Source of the DNA: Cladochytrium replicatum
Lineage: Eukaryota > Chytridiomycota > Chytridiomycetes > Cladochytriales > Cladochytriaceae
Reading direction: 5' to 3'
Assembly (NCBI GenBank): GCA_025526935.1
Contig: JAHLKD010000039.1
Coordinates: forward strand, 248,001-312,000
DNA: 64,000 bases
Position 1 is the first letter of the stretch. Each line of letters begins with the position of its first letter. The notes beneath the pieces are model-generated. The model searched no databases. It was not told the origin of the DNA and was given only the letters and a program-made list of their open reading frames with translations. A program made the position numbers and the translations under genes. Below are positions 12,601-24,779 of this stretch, piece after piece.

Positions 12601-13006
12601 CTCGTACTCGAAGAGCCGTTCCAAAAGCCGCTCGCGGAGTCGGCATTCACTCAGCGGGAACGAGGACGATGAAGAACTGAGAAAGTCGGTTGAAAAGGTT
12701 AAGAAGCGGAACGAGGAGGACTTGGCATCTATGTATCTGTATCCCCCTGAAGCCGAGCACACGATCTTGATCCGTCGAAAACCAGTCAATGAAGAAGCTC
12801 CAAACAGGGATCTGGGAACTACGAGCAACAACCCTGCGCCTGCGCCTCCGAATCGTAAGGAGCTGTCCGTTGTTGGAGCAGAGCTTTTGGAGAAGCGGCG
12901 TAAGAAGTTGCAGGCTGGACGTGGCGCTGCGATGGCCGGTATGGGGAGGATCGTGGTTGATGAGGAAGAAGTACGATGTTGTGGGATGCCTTGCAGTATT
13001 CTGTAA
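9698..13006 (+). CDS. GH5 steryl-beta-glucosidase / endoglycoceramidase-like, C-terminal CSIL
   Basis: Exons are 9698-10086, 10145-10244, 10297-11320 and 11370-13006, joined by introns of 49-58 bp, giving 1049 residues. The GH5 barrel begins GTGFLQIEGRYF...WLRGVNLSG and includes FLRFNVAWEAIEHAGPG and YIDPHQDM. The acid/base Glu is in DTFNEPMGS and the nucleophile Glu in IMGEFGIPFD; this is the pattern of fungal EGCrP2/Egh1 enzymes. The final exon continues with NTHAWGDGWNGEDLSIW, then a family-typical C-terminal beta region (CSFDMLRGLFVFTFRHP, YLPRIQFPTLEAIEIW). A charged coiled-coil/RS-like insert (KSRSKSRSRS) follows. Egh1-type enzymes remove glucose from sterol glucosides; related EGCrP enzymes cleave glucosylceramide. 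There is no signal peptide, so it is cytosolic. The last residues, RCCGMPCSIL, end in a CaaX-like CSIL with nearby cysteines, which suggests prenylation and possible palmitoylation. Confidence 0.88.
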
Positions 13007-14909
13007 TACTTGACTGTTTAGAATAGACATTTGATAGGATATTTCAGTTTTTTCCTTGGTAAACCCGTGCACCAAATAACGGGAGCCGGCAGTTATTCAT
13101 TATTGCTCTTGAGTAGACTTGCTTCTGCCTTGTTATCAGCTGTTCCGACAACAAAGTGTAATCAACTTTTAGTATGAGCTTTTAAAGGTGAGCACACTGC
13201 ACTCTATAAACATTATTGGATAAACATACGGCATCAAGCATTTGTGTTTCTCCATACCCAAACCGTCCCATTGCATTGTGGACAGGGCTGACCCGATAGA
13301 GTCAAATAACTCGACGGCAACATGGAGGGTGCTATCTATTTTCGTGGTTAAATAATTTGGAAGAGCATTGTCGTCTTACCGAGTGCATCCAAAAAAATAG
13401 ATAACTGAAGAAGTCTTTCATTCCTTTGATAGGATGCGAGCCCCAATCCACTTATCTGAATCCTACATCAGATCCAACATTGGACCTGTCGCCTTCATCT
13501 GCATGCAGCGGGACACAATTTATGGATGACATTTCCGGAACAGCAGACTGGACACCGGACCCTTCGTTGAATGAAACATCGTCGGCTTCATGTCAAGTTG
13601 GCAGGCCACAGTCGATTGATTATATACCGGACCGCTCGTTTGTCGCTTGGCTGACACAGCTGACCGACGAAGCCAAAAACCTGTTGTCACGTTTCTCTTA
13701 TTGCATGTCGAAAGCCTTTTCTAAGCCTGAGTTTTCTGGGATGTTGAAGATGGGCCAACAGCTGAATTGTGAATCAGGTCAGCTCCAACCAGCTCCAAAT
13801 ATGATCTTTTATGGTCACTTTCGCGGATTTAAAACCTTTACAAACATCAATTCTGGACAACGCGGTCTTGACCTTCTTTTGCCGAGCGATTGCCGGCGTA
13901 TTCGAGGATCCAGCCATCATCCCGTGTTCCTCAAACTGAAGTGCATACTCACAGACCGAGCTCATCCTTGATCAGATTGCCTGTGAAAAGGCAAAGCCCA
14001 ACTGCCCATTGATCCAAACTTGATCTTAGCACCAACAGCAGTGATGGGTGATCTGAACTTGTTTTTCGCTGGCATGGATACTGAGATCAATTCATCGGTG
14101 CCTTCCTCTTCAACCTTTGATTAGCCAAGAAAGCCTTGAACCTTTGGTTATAGTCAGTGGGAATTGTAATTGTAGATGTTCCCCTTCTTGAAGACATTTC
14201 GGCGAAGTTAACTTTTTATAGCGCCTCAGTGAGGTGAGTTCATGTACTACTGACATAATGAATACAAGTGCGGTCTCCCAGCGCGGATCCGATACCAAGT
14301 TTGACAATGCGCTATTGATCCATTCAACCGTTGTTTTTCGTACTAAAGAGAGTTGATCAGATCATTTATGTTTACAACGGAATTGTCCTCACCTGTGATG
14401 AGAACATTCCTGCGGGCGACACTGCTCAGAAGGAGATTGAACGTGCATCTCCTCACTTCTTCAACAAGAAGAGATTTGATCAGTCATGGTTGCGACCAAA
14501 GAGGACAGTATCATAACTGCGCAGGTGCTGCTGATCTTTGAGATCAAGAGGAATAAAGAGTACAACAAGCTCTGCTTCAGTGGTTGATTCTGTCTTCTCT
14601 CCGCGTCGATGAAACCAGACTCAAAGGAGTAAAAGCGGGAGAAATTGCAGTGATAAGCATTTTCTGTATCATAAGTTCCCCTCATCACTCATCTGATTCC
14701 AAATTTTTAACAAAGGGGTGTTTTATGTGAATCGGTATATCAATGTCGATGCGTTTTTGCAAGTGTGAACTGAGTCTAATATACGAAGAGCTGGTACTAA
14801 CCAAAGCTTGCCAAGCTGCATAGCAACACATCAAGTTTTCTTTTATGGATGGAGCTGTTCATATGACTATTAAAAGTGCAGATTATGATCTATCAGTCAT
14901 ATCGAATCT
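13007..14909. other. Intergenic region, 1.9 kb
   Basis: No supported gene is seen. A plus-strand ORF at 13426-13971 (181 aa; Ser/Pro/Thr-rich start, then RSFVAWLTQLTDEAKNLLSRFSY) could be an exon of an unknown gene, but it has no family features. Short plus ORFs around 14331-14541 overlap in two frames and look like noise. Confidence 0.4.
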
Positions 14910-17900
14910 TCAGTCCTCATTATCAGAATGAACTGATGCCTCGGACGATCCATCACCATCATCATCAATTCCATCATCACCATCGCTCGCTGCTGTCGGT
15001 GCAGCTACACTGCTCGATCCACCATCAACTACACCAGCACCACCGCCCGGTGTGCTCTTTCCCTCATGCCCATCCGTTCCCGAATCCAGGGCCTCCGACC
15101 AACCTTGCCTGAAGAATCGGTCCAGCGTCTGCGAGCGAACATAATACTCCGATCCCTTCAACCGAATTCATTAGTCCTCATGTACAAATATTTGTAACTA
15201 CTCCAATACCTCAGCGTTATAAGTCTGGCAATTCTTCCATACAAGTTCAACGTCCGCAAAAACGTCGTCCGCGTTCTTGTATCCGCCCGCACGCAGTTTC
15301 TTCATGATGGTACCAAGGTCCATCGGCTTCTTGATGAGCGCGTGATACCCTGGGGTCTCCCTAGGAACTGGCTGCAAAAATGGCGCTGAGAATGGGTGCT
15401 CGATCAGCTTTTGGAGTGCCTCAATACACCGTGCTTGCACAACAGGCTCCCGTACAGAAACAGACATTGACGGCGAAGCCGTTGCAGATCCTCCTTTGCT
15501 TCCAGAGGAAACCTTTCCGTCTCGTTTTGCTGTCGACCCTTTGCTTTTGCTAGCGCTGCTGCCCCTGCTACCCACATCGCTTCCACTGCTTTTGATGCCC
15601 AACTTTATCCGTATCGGCGTTCCGCTTCCCTTCTCCAGTGTCGGTGTGCTACTTGAACCTTTGAGACGCGGGGTGAGCGGACTGTCCGCCTTGACAGGCT
15701 TCCCGGGTCCTCCGAGCGAAAGCTTCAACTTCCCGCTCTTCTCGCTTCCCGCCGGCGATCCCGTCGCTGCCGTCACCGTTGATCCCCACTCCTTTTTGAA
15801 GAACTTTTCCAGACTGGCGCCGCACATGTACCCTTGCGAATGCTTGGCGTTGTAGCTGTAGCAATTCGAAAACAGGAGCTTCATGTCCGCCTCAAACTCT
15901 GGGATGTTCGAATATCCCTGAATGCTCTTCCCGTCGCCACCGTCCACTTTGGTTTGCATGGTCCGCAAATCGATCGGGTTCTTGATTTTTATTCTATAGT
16001 CCGGCAAAATCGTGTCGTCAACGGGCTCAAGGAAGTAGAGTGCGTCTGGGTGTGTTCGTAGCTTCTCGAGCATGGCATTTACCCTGGCCCGATCAACGCC
16101 ACTGATCCGTGCCCTCGTCGGCTTACCCGCACGTTGTGAGCTCGATGGTCCGATCGACCCCGACCGCTCTTTAAGCGGTAAGCTTTGAGCGATCCATTCC
16201 TTCTCAAACACTGATTCCAGTTGTCGTCCTAAGACGTGCACAGGAGAAACTGAAAATAAATGATATCAACAAACAGTCAGCCATGTAAACGTTGCGGCGG
16301 ACTTACGTGGGTCGGCATTGAACAGGTAGCAATTGTCAAACATCAACCGGAAGTCCGCCACCATCTCGTCCAGGGTCTTATACGTCCCATCCTCAAACTT
16401 CTTATCAACTGTGCTCAGATCCATCGGTCGCTTAATGATCTGGAAATACGTTGGTATTCCAAGCGCAATCGGATCTACTGGTTGCAGGAATGGCGATGAA
16501 GCCTTATGTTTCTGAACCTTCTGAAGCACCTTCTTTGCCTTCTTCCCGTCCGCCGCTTCTTTCAGAGGCACAGCAGCGCTGCTAGCCCGCGACCCAATTG
16601 AGTCCTTCTTGTTTGTGTCCATGGCGACCAGCTCAGTTCCAGGTGGGATCGCCCGCGATCCCCACTCCTTGTTGAACGCTTGTCCGACCTCATCCGCTTG
16701 GTTGCATATCCATGTGCCCGCCAGATTGAATGTGTAACAGTTCTTGATCATCAGCTTGACGTCCTCCACCAGCCCATCGACGGCCGTGTATGCATCTGAC
16801 TGCACTTTGGCAAGCATGGTCCCAAGATCCATAGGCGCCTCGACGAGCTTTCTGTACTCCGGAAACATGTTCGTGTCCACCGGAGCAAGGAAGTGCAGCG
16901 CACATGGTTGCGCCATTACTGCCTTCAAAACCCTCTCGCATCGCTTTTTGTCCCCCGAGCTGAGTCCTGTGATGACAGTCGGAGCCTGCTGGGGTATGCT
17001 TGTGCTAGTGGAAATCTTCGAAGGAGCACCAGTAAGTTGGCTCTCGAACGCACCGAGAACCACTTTGGCATCAATGTGAACCTTGGTGAGTGGTGGATTG
17101 AATGTCATCGCGTTATTGAAAATGAGCCGCATGTCGCTCTCGAACTCGGAAGGATTTGAATAACTGCCTTTGTCGAGTTTGCTTTTGACCGTGGATAAAT
17201 CCATTGGGTTCTTGATGATCGAAAGGTAAGTCGGAATCCCAAGTGCAACTGGATCGACCTGGTGGACCGGAAATGAGCCAAGACTTTCAATGTGGAGGGA
17301 TATATTTACCGGAACGATGAACCAGCGTGCACTCGGATGCTTCATAATCTCCTTCAAAATACGCTTGCAGTTCTTCGCATCGTTCGGGGCCAAGTTACCC
17401 GTTTGAACTTCAACCTTTGGCTCACTTGTTTCGGGCTTGCTAACCGACGGCGAAGAGACAGCCTTCGGACGCTTCTCCTTAGCCTTTTGTTGTTTGTCTT
17501 GATCTTTGCTCTTAGTCTTCGCTGGAGAATCCGGAACGGCTCCACCACCTGATGTGTTCGCTGATGGAAGCCTGCCAGCGTTTATCTCGACGTGTGTCGC
17601 AGGCTGTGTCGTAGGCTGTATCGCTGGCTCTGGTCCCGTGCCAGCATCAACATCAACTGGAATGTTGGAATCATTTGGAGTATCCGACGACGAGGGCTGC
17701 TGCACCATCACCACATCTGAGGCCACATCGACCGCCTTTTTCACTCCACCTGCGTCGGCATTCTGCACCTTGCTTCCAGTTTTGAGCACCAACTTCGGCG
17801 CCGTTGTGCTCGTCACTCCTGCCTCCCCTAGCCCACTCTGCACCATCGGTAAGATCTCCTCTTCAAAATATGACTGAAGTCGCTTCCCTTGATTGTATAC

Positions 17901-20900
17901 CAGGCTGTCATCTTCGTTGTACGCGAAGCAGTTTGAGAAGATTCGCCGAACGTCAGCGATCAAAGCTGGGAGCTCGTTTCCGTACGATCCAGCGGCCAGC
18001 TTTTTCCCCATGGTCATCAGATCCATCGGCTTCTTAATCATCTTGTAGTAGTTTGGCGCTTGCAATTCGTCAACGGGAACCATGAATCGTGCAGCTGCAC
18101 CATGATTACGTAGGCGGTTGAGAAGCTCATTTCCGAGCGCAACGAACTTGGGGTTGATAGGACGGGACGAAAGTGTCTGCTGCATAGCTGGGCTGTCGTA
18201 ATCGATTCCTTTCTTTGCCGATTTTGAAGATTTTGATTTTGCTGGTTGGGCTTTTGTTGGTTGAACTTTCGCTGGCTCTAGAACGACAACTTTTCCTGAT
18301 TTTGTGGTTCCCTCGTCTTCGCTGGCCGAGCTCTGTAAAATCTCAAAGATTGAATGGCATTTTAAGAACGCAGGACTGTTAAATCGAACCTCTTCTTCTC
18401 GTTCCATCGCTCTGCGTGATATCGACATTTTGAACCTCAGTTTTGGAACCGACGTCTTCTCGACTGGATGATCATGCAGGATGTCACATATTTGGAGCAC
18501 ATGGATCCTCAATCGGTGGTCATATGCAGTGTAACGAGAACTAATGCGAAGATGTAAGAAACGGTTACAGCGGACAAAGTGTTTCTTACTTAAGTAGATC
18601 CCACAGCGCTGCTTTGACTTGCGGCATTGCCCCTAGGGATTTCTTAACATCTGACCACCCACTCGGATTCCCGATACCCCCTGCATCGATGGAAGAAGAC
18701 TTTTGAGCGGCATCAGCCCCCTCAGTGTGTCTCAGACTTTGGCTATCTACAGGAGCACCAATGGCTGCTGCTGCGGTCGCGGGACCAGAGTGCATTGCGA
18801 CAATAAGAATGGCTGAGAGGCTCCGAGCGACGTAATACCGCACGTACGAGCACGGGTCTTCTCGAATCACCCCAACAAGGTAAAGAAGAATCTCACGCTT
18901 CAGCAGTCCAAGAACAATCAATGCATCGAATGCGGCGAGCCGAATGTGAAGGAACGAGCCATATCTACAAAAATGATAATAAAATTACTCAAGTGAGCTA
19001 AAGAGCTTTTAATTCATCCTACCTTGAGTGTAAAAGAAATACTGGGAAATCAATTGGAATTAACCCAGCTAAGCTCCAGCGCAATAACACCTGGGTACAA
19101 TCGTTATAAAATAATCAAATTTAAAATCTTCACAACCCGTAACCAACCTGAAGTCCAGAAGCAGTGAGCACATTGTGATACGAAGGCATGATCAGGTCTC
19201 TGTTCATCTGACGTTCCACTGCCTTGATGGCAAGACGGAAAAGTTCAAGGTCTCGCTCTGTACCGAAGTACGTTCGAACCGGCAAGTAATATCCCAAGCC
19301 CTCAGTCGTTGCTCCATGCTCAATCGAACCAGAAAGAGATGTGGCTCCTCGTATCCTTGACTCTTCTCTACTAGTGGAAGGTGCACTAGACGGTTCCTCC
19401 AAGAAGTCCAGGTTTAAATCAACTATTTCTGACTGATCTTTTGCTGTTTTTGTATGAGTGAGAAGCCCAAACAAAGAATCTGCCAGCACTAACCTTGATT
19501 TGAGCCTGCGGAAAGTATCCCGTTTGCACCCGAAGGGCCATTGCCGCCAGGACCAGAAACCGCACTTCCCTTCAGCAGAACTGGTCTTGGCGCTTTTACT
19601 AGGGACGGAATAAGGTAACTCGGCAAAAAGCAAGATCCAAGCCGCAAGATAAGCTCGCTAACAAAGAAGCAATCCGAATACTGACAAGGCAAGGTGTCAG
19701 AACGAAATCAAAGTAAACGAACTTAATCCTACTGCGTTGCCTTCATTGTCATTAAATTTCAGAAGGTCAAGCACAAATCGTCGAATCATTGTCGGGGTTA
19801 AGCCCTCAGAGTCGCGTACTGTCGCAATCGCACCTGCAATTGCCTGCGAACTGGTCAACTCTTTTAACAAAGTCGAACAGCAGCTTGCAAACCTTTTGAA
19901 CAAAGTACTCTTGAAATGATTCAAACTGGTTGGGTTTGGGCATGCACCAACTCATTGGAGAGGTTACGTCAAGCTTTCCACCCGGAAACTCTTGCAGTGC
20001 AGAGTCTTGTTGTAGCGGAAGTCCTAGGGGTCTGGCGCCACCAAACAGTGAGGGGACTGACGGGATTCCGGTTGAAGAAAATATAGATGACAGTGTAGAG
20101 CTAAATGATGACAGTGCATTCATAAGCGGTGGAGGTCGCAGAGCTGGCAGATCCAGATGACGGTCATGATATGCCCTGAGCAACAAGTTGAGTCCAATCC
20201 AGTTTAAGGACTCTGTCGCACACTGTGAATGGAAATAGATTAATGTGATCCATCGTGACGTGATTTGACAAACTTACACTAACGAGCGCATGAGCAGCAT
20301 CACATCGAATTCGGAAGTAAGTTTTGGGGTCGGTCATTATCGAGTACAATGCGTTTGCAGATGATACGGTTGGCATTCTGTATAGCGCTTGGACAGCCTG
20401 CATTACAGTTGAGCACCCCTGGACGTTCAAATCCAGAAAAGTCACAAATTCAACTCACTTCGTACTGTGCAACAACATCTCGGTCTTTCTGCAGTTGGGC
20501 CATCCACATGAAATCCATTTGTTCGAATGATTTCTCGCAAAGCCAGTCATTGTCTGGGTCAAGCCGAATCCACTCAAAAGTGAGCCTGAAAAATGTCCCA
20601 AAGTTACCGAGTTTGATCATCGAGGCTTTTATCAAAGTGCATACCTGTCAACAGACTCCTGTGCTCCTCGGTCGTCTCCTCGCGCGCCACCTGTATTCCC
20701 TCCTTCTTCCGGTCCTCCATCGTCATCATCATCTTCCTCGTCGTCATCTTCACCAAAATTAAGTCCACTGGACCCTCCATCTTTACCGCCTCCAACTTTC
20801 CCCTTCCCTCTTCCACCACGTCCTCCTCTCGAGCCCCGTCCACCACGAACCCTATCTCCAAACGCTCTTCGCACACGCTTGTATTTTGAATGGTACTGAA

Positions 20901-23900
20901 TCTCAAGCCGTTGCTCTGCATCGCTCAACATCACCTCAGTATCAAAAGTTCCACTTGGCTCGTGAATGCGAATTGTGAGGGGACCGTTAAACAAAGGTGC
21001 TGCACCAGGATGACCCGCGTTCGTGTTTTCCTGTTTGAAAAGTATTTCCACGATCATTTTTCTCCGACTGAATCGGTATGAGAACCCAAAGCGAGGCACT
21101 CCCGAAGAATAGATCCATTGATTTGCGAACGCCCGCAAGGCGTCTGGGGAAAATTGTTGTGCGCCGGACTCCTTGATGTTGCCACAAACTTTCCTGCATA
21201 CTTTCAGAAAGTGGTGTGTCGACAAGCCCAGCGGAAGCTCGCCAGATAACGCCGAGACTAGAACTTTGTTCACCACTTTCAAAATTTGATGACCTTTGCC
21301 GCCCATTCGCCTGTCTAGCATATGAAGTACAATCGGAGACTTCAGAGAGATGAGCTCGGTTCGCAGCGATCCAGACTCGTCATCGGGATGATAATGGAAG
21401 ATATGAAGTGGATCTACTGAAACGGAAGACGAGGAACCCCCGCTACTTCCTTCCTTCTCTTTGTCCTCGCCGACCCGATTGGGATACAAAGCTGGCTGGT
21501 TGACATCAAGCGCACAGACTCTTTGCATGTCCTAAGGAAGAGACTCAGTGACTTAATTCAACCACAGCGGGAACCAAATACCTTGTGCATCCGATATCGA
21601 AACTCATTATTGCCGAAATGCTTTCGCAAAAAGAGACTCGTCATGTAGTTCGCCAAGCCAGTGATCAACCATATGTCGGCCCTGAACCGGTGTTCATAAC
21701 TTTAGGTGAAGTTGTCTGTGTCCCTACCAGGCTTTTGGAGCAATGTAGTGGCCAAACCACTGGGTTGCAACTGCTCTGCACAGAACCCTACGAGTTTCAA
21801 AGGCCTGGTCAATAATTTCCGGTCCATGAAGGAGATGCGACCTTTAACAATGAGCGAACGTACTTTAGTAATTGCTAAAAAGTGTTTCCGGAAAGTTCTC
21901 CATACCCAAATATACCCATGGTTGCCCCTGTTGAAAATGTGTTGTACGCGTCTTCAATGAAAACAGCTTTGAAAGAACTGTATGGAAAAGATGATCCTAT
22001 GTACTGCTGAAAGAATTCTAACACCTTGGGTTTAAACATGTCAATACGGAGTTGATCGTTGAAGAGGCTGATCTCACCATGTGAAGCACGGAGACTGTGA
22101 ATACCAGCTGGTCTTTTCGGCCAGGCAAGCAGAATGCATAACCTCCTTTAGAAGGATCTCCATCATCGGGACGACTTTTCAGCGGATTGGGCTTTACAAC
22201 AGAAGGGACATCCAGGGTAGGTTTTTTTGCTTTTCCAGCAGTGGAAGGGGGTGGTGCCAGGAGTGACCCTGTTGTATTCGGCACGACAGGGGGTATTCCA
22301 CTCGGCATAAAAGGCATCAGTCCCATCGGTACAACATTAGGCGTCGCGCTGGGCCGCGTCGAAGCTGAAGTGGTCGGAATCGGCGTTACAATGGGAGGAC
22401 CGAGAGGCAGGCTCATGGGTAGTCCAGGTCGTGCACCCATCTGCATTTGCGCAAGCATTTGTTGCACTAGCAATGGTGGTGCGCCAGAGACACTCGGAGG
22501 CAATGATCCCGGTGGCAAAGAAAACGGAAAAGAGAACATATTTGGGGGTATCCCTGGAGCAGCGCTGGTCCCTGGTAGCATCATTCCTAGAGGGAGTGGA
22601 GTTAAGTACGGCTGAGTTTGGCCCGGAAGTGGCATGAGAACTGAAGGTTGTGTTTGCTGTGGTCGTGGCATGCTCGACATGAAATTTGGTGGAAAGGTAG
22701 AATCCGAGATCGCTGGTGTGGTGATGACTGTGGTTGATGGCACAACATGCGAATCCCAGTTACTTTGGCCCCACTTTGGTATTGGAACCACTTCAAATGG
22801 GCCGGCTGCGAGCGTGATACTGGGGGCCGCGGTCATTTGATCCAATACGTAGTAAAAGATTCGCTTGTTCGACTTTGGGAGCGATATTGTTTCGACGAGC
22901 TCTCCGCCACACACAACCATCATCTCACGATCGGTCATTGTTTTAGACAGCTGCGCTAACTCGTCCTCAGATTGCGTTCTTCCCTGCTGGATCGATCTTT
23001 TCCTTGGATTTGCGTGCCCGTTCGCCATGGCAGCACCGTCATTCGGAACATTTCGATCGTCATCTTCCGAGTCATCCGCAGCATACTCAAAAATGTCCTC
23101 CACGGACTGATCTCCCAATGTTCGCCTCCGTTTGGAACGGTTTTCCTCAACACTGACTTCTGTAACACCAGAGACACTCTCACATCCAAGAGCAAGCTGA
23201 TGTGTTCTGTCCACGCGAATTTCGAACTCCCAAGTGCATCTCTCCTTGTGGTGATCAATGCACGGTAACCACAACCTAGCAGAACAGACTTGATTATATA
23301 CAAACATATGGGCGTAGCGCTGAGATCCGAAGATTCGATCAGGCACCATGGCAATGATGTTGCTGCGCTCTACTCACTTTTGGTGCACTCGCGCGATCTG
23401 GGAGTACAAAATATGCACCTGACACTGGTCGGAGCAATCGATAGTATACACGGACGACGATTGACGACAAAAATTGATCACCAGGCCCAGAAGCTAGGTC
23501 AATGTTTGTCGTTGATTCTGAATTTTCGTTGACGCTTACGCCGTCCATCTGCAGATAGTTGTTTAAAGCGATGTTTCTGACAAGTTAAGAATAATAAAGA
23601 GCTCACCTTTTCAATTTCTACAGCTGGTGGTCGCTCAATCGTTAGTTCACCCTCATCCGCAGTTTGCATCGACATCAGAAACTGCTCCTTAAATTCTGGA
23701 TGATACGATTCACTCCCATTTGCACTTTGCGAAGATGCAGAAATCGGTTTGCTCATCGATACTAGTGGATCCACATGTTGAAACTTCGCTGGAATTTCAT
23801 TTACCAAAACTTTGAGAATTTCTGGACAGAAAGCAAATCGAAGTCAAACTAATTGTGCAGGGGAAAGAGTAAATAATCATAAAGACACGTACCGCATTGT

Positions 23901-24674
23901 CGACAATTCAGTCGAATGACGTCGAGATCAGCAGATAGCGGTATGATAGTGAGCTCGGTATAACCTTCGATACATCGCTTCCTAAAGTCAATGTCTAACA
24001 CAACCCGTTGGTGACTCGTAATGGTTGTCCGGCGTGTTGTCAAACAATGGAGTACAAGAAAAGACGCTGTCAGTACCATGCGAACAAAAGGCCAAACACC
24101 GAAGATCAACGACACAACTGAATGCAAAGGCAGTAGAGTGATAGACATGCATCCTCCAACCTTCCAACAAACAAAACCCCCTAGTTTCCAACACCAAGAA
24201 CAAGTTTTGGATTGATACGTATAGATTGAACGATAGACCAGATCTCGAAACCGACGGTTGGCTCTTCGTCGACTTGACAGACGGATTCGGTGTGCCCGCT
24301 CGTGAGTTGGATCTACTCGTTTTTGGCGGTGGAGGAACTGAACTGTTCTGTGCAGTGGTCGGCACATCATGATCCAAGGACGGAGTAGGGTCTCGCGCAG
24401 GTTCCGACATGTCTTCAATTCCACCATGACTAACGGAAGGCGAACGCCGCAGTGGTATATCCAGTTCCATTGGTTCTACTTTCACCACTGAGCCATTGCG
24501 CCCTTCCTCCGTGTTGACATTTGTTGTCAAAACAACTTCGCTGCTCCCACCAACCAGTCTTGATTCTTCAATCTCCATCTGGTCTACTCCGAGCGGAGCG
24601 GGGGGTAAAGCCGACGTTGGTTGTTCTTCCGGCCACTCATTTTCAGTTGCCAACCCTTCCAGTTTATCTTCCAT
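14910..24674 (-). CDS. TAF2: TAF2 (TFIID subunit) fused to six tandem bromodomains
   Basis: This is a many-exon gene of about 2,900 residues. After a Ser/Pro-rich N-terminus (start 24674) come TAF2 hallmarks: VVLDIDFRKRCIEGYTEL and NCRQC|EILKVLVNEIP, then RLWLPCIDHHKERCTWEFEI. These belong to the catalytically dead M1-aminopeptidase-like half. FMWMAQLQKDRDVVAQYE follows, then FQEYFVQK|AIAGAIATVRD and RRFVLDLLKFNDNEGN. The HEAT-like end, LWDLLN|SRYTAYDHRLRIHVLQICDIL, crosses a clean phase-2 intron at about 18590-18534 into the frame carrying the bromodomains. Approximate bromodomain spans are 18140-17847, 17385-17040, 16960-16650, 16555-16190, 16110-15775 and 15460-15090. Each keeps the acetyl-lysine Asn (AYNED, TFNPP, TFNLA, LFNAD, SYNAK, TYNAE) and a PMDL/PIDL ZA-loop motif. 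Low-complexity inserts include a Pro-rich stretch (22190-22740) and an RGG-plus-acidic stretch (20690-20870). The acidic C-terminus ends HSDNED. The N-terminal exon-intron boundaries near 24250-24070 are the least certain. Confidence 0.88.
15090..17385 (-). other. Bromodomains 2-6 of the TAF2 fusion
   Basis: Five further bromodomains follow in tandem. Domain 2 contains a 54-bp in-frame intron (GTAAATAT to CACCAG at about 17307-17254). Domain 4 is split by an intron at about 16305-16250 and domain 6 by one at about 15210-15160; splicing restores both. BC-loop Asn is present in all: NAMTFNPP, NCYTFNLA, NCYLFNAD, NCYSYNAK, NCQTYNAE. The linkers are basic and low-complexity (for example the GSKGGSATASPSMS type), as in polybromo proteins. 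Confidence 0.83.
17847..18140 (-). other. Bromodomain 1 of the TAF2 fusion
   Basis: The domain runs from GNELLNRLRNHG to QSYFEEE. It keeps YYKMIKKPMDLMTM in the ZA loop and NCFAYNEDDS in the BC loop. It lies about 100 residues after the last TAF2 block, in the same uninterrupted reading frame, which ties it to TAF2 directly. Confidence 0.85.
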
Positions 24675-24779
24675 TCCAGTCACCAACGGGGAGTGGCTTG
24701 GATCGTGGGAACACCATAATTATATTGAAACGAACAAAGAATCCGGAATCTGTGAGGTTTACTAGAGTAACGGAATGTG

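Noticed and set aside
14936-15020. His-rich reading frame (HHHHQFHHHHR) on the plus strand
   Set aside because: It is the reverse strand of the acidic Asp/Gly-rich C-terminus of the TAF2 fusion, so it is a shadow.
22187-22615. 142-residue Gly/Pro-rich plus-strand ORF
   Set aside because: It is the antisense of the Pro-rich TAF2 insert.
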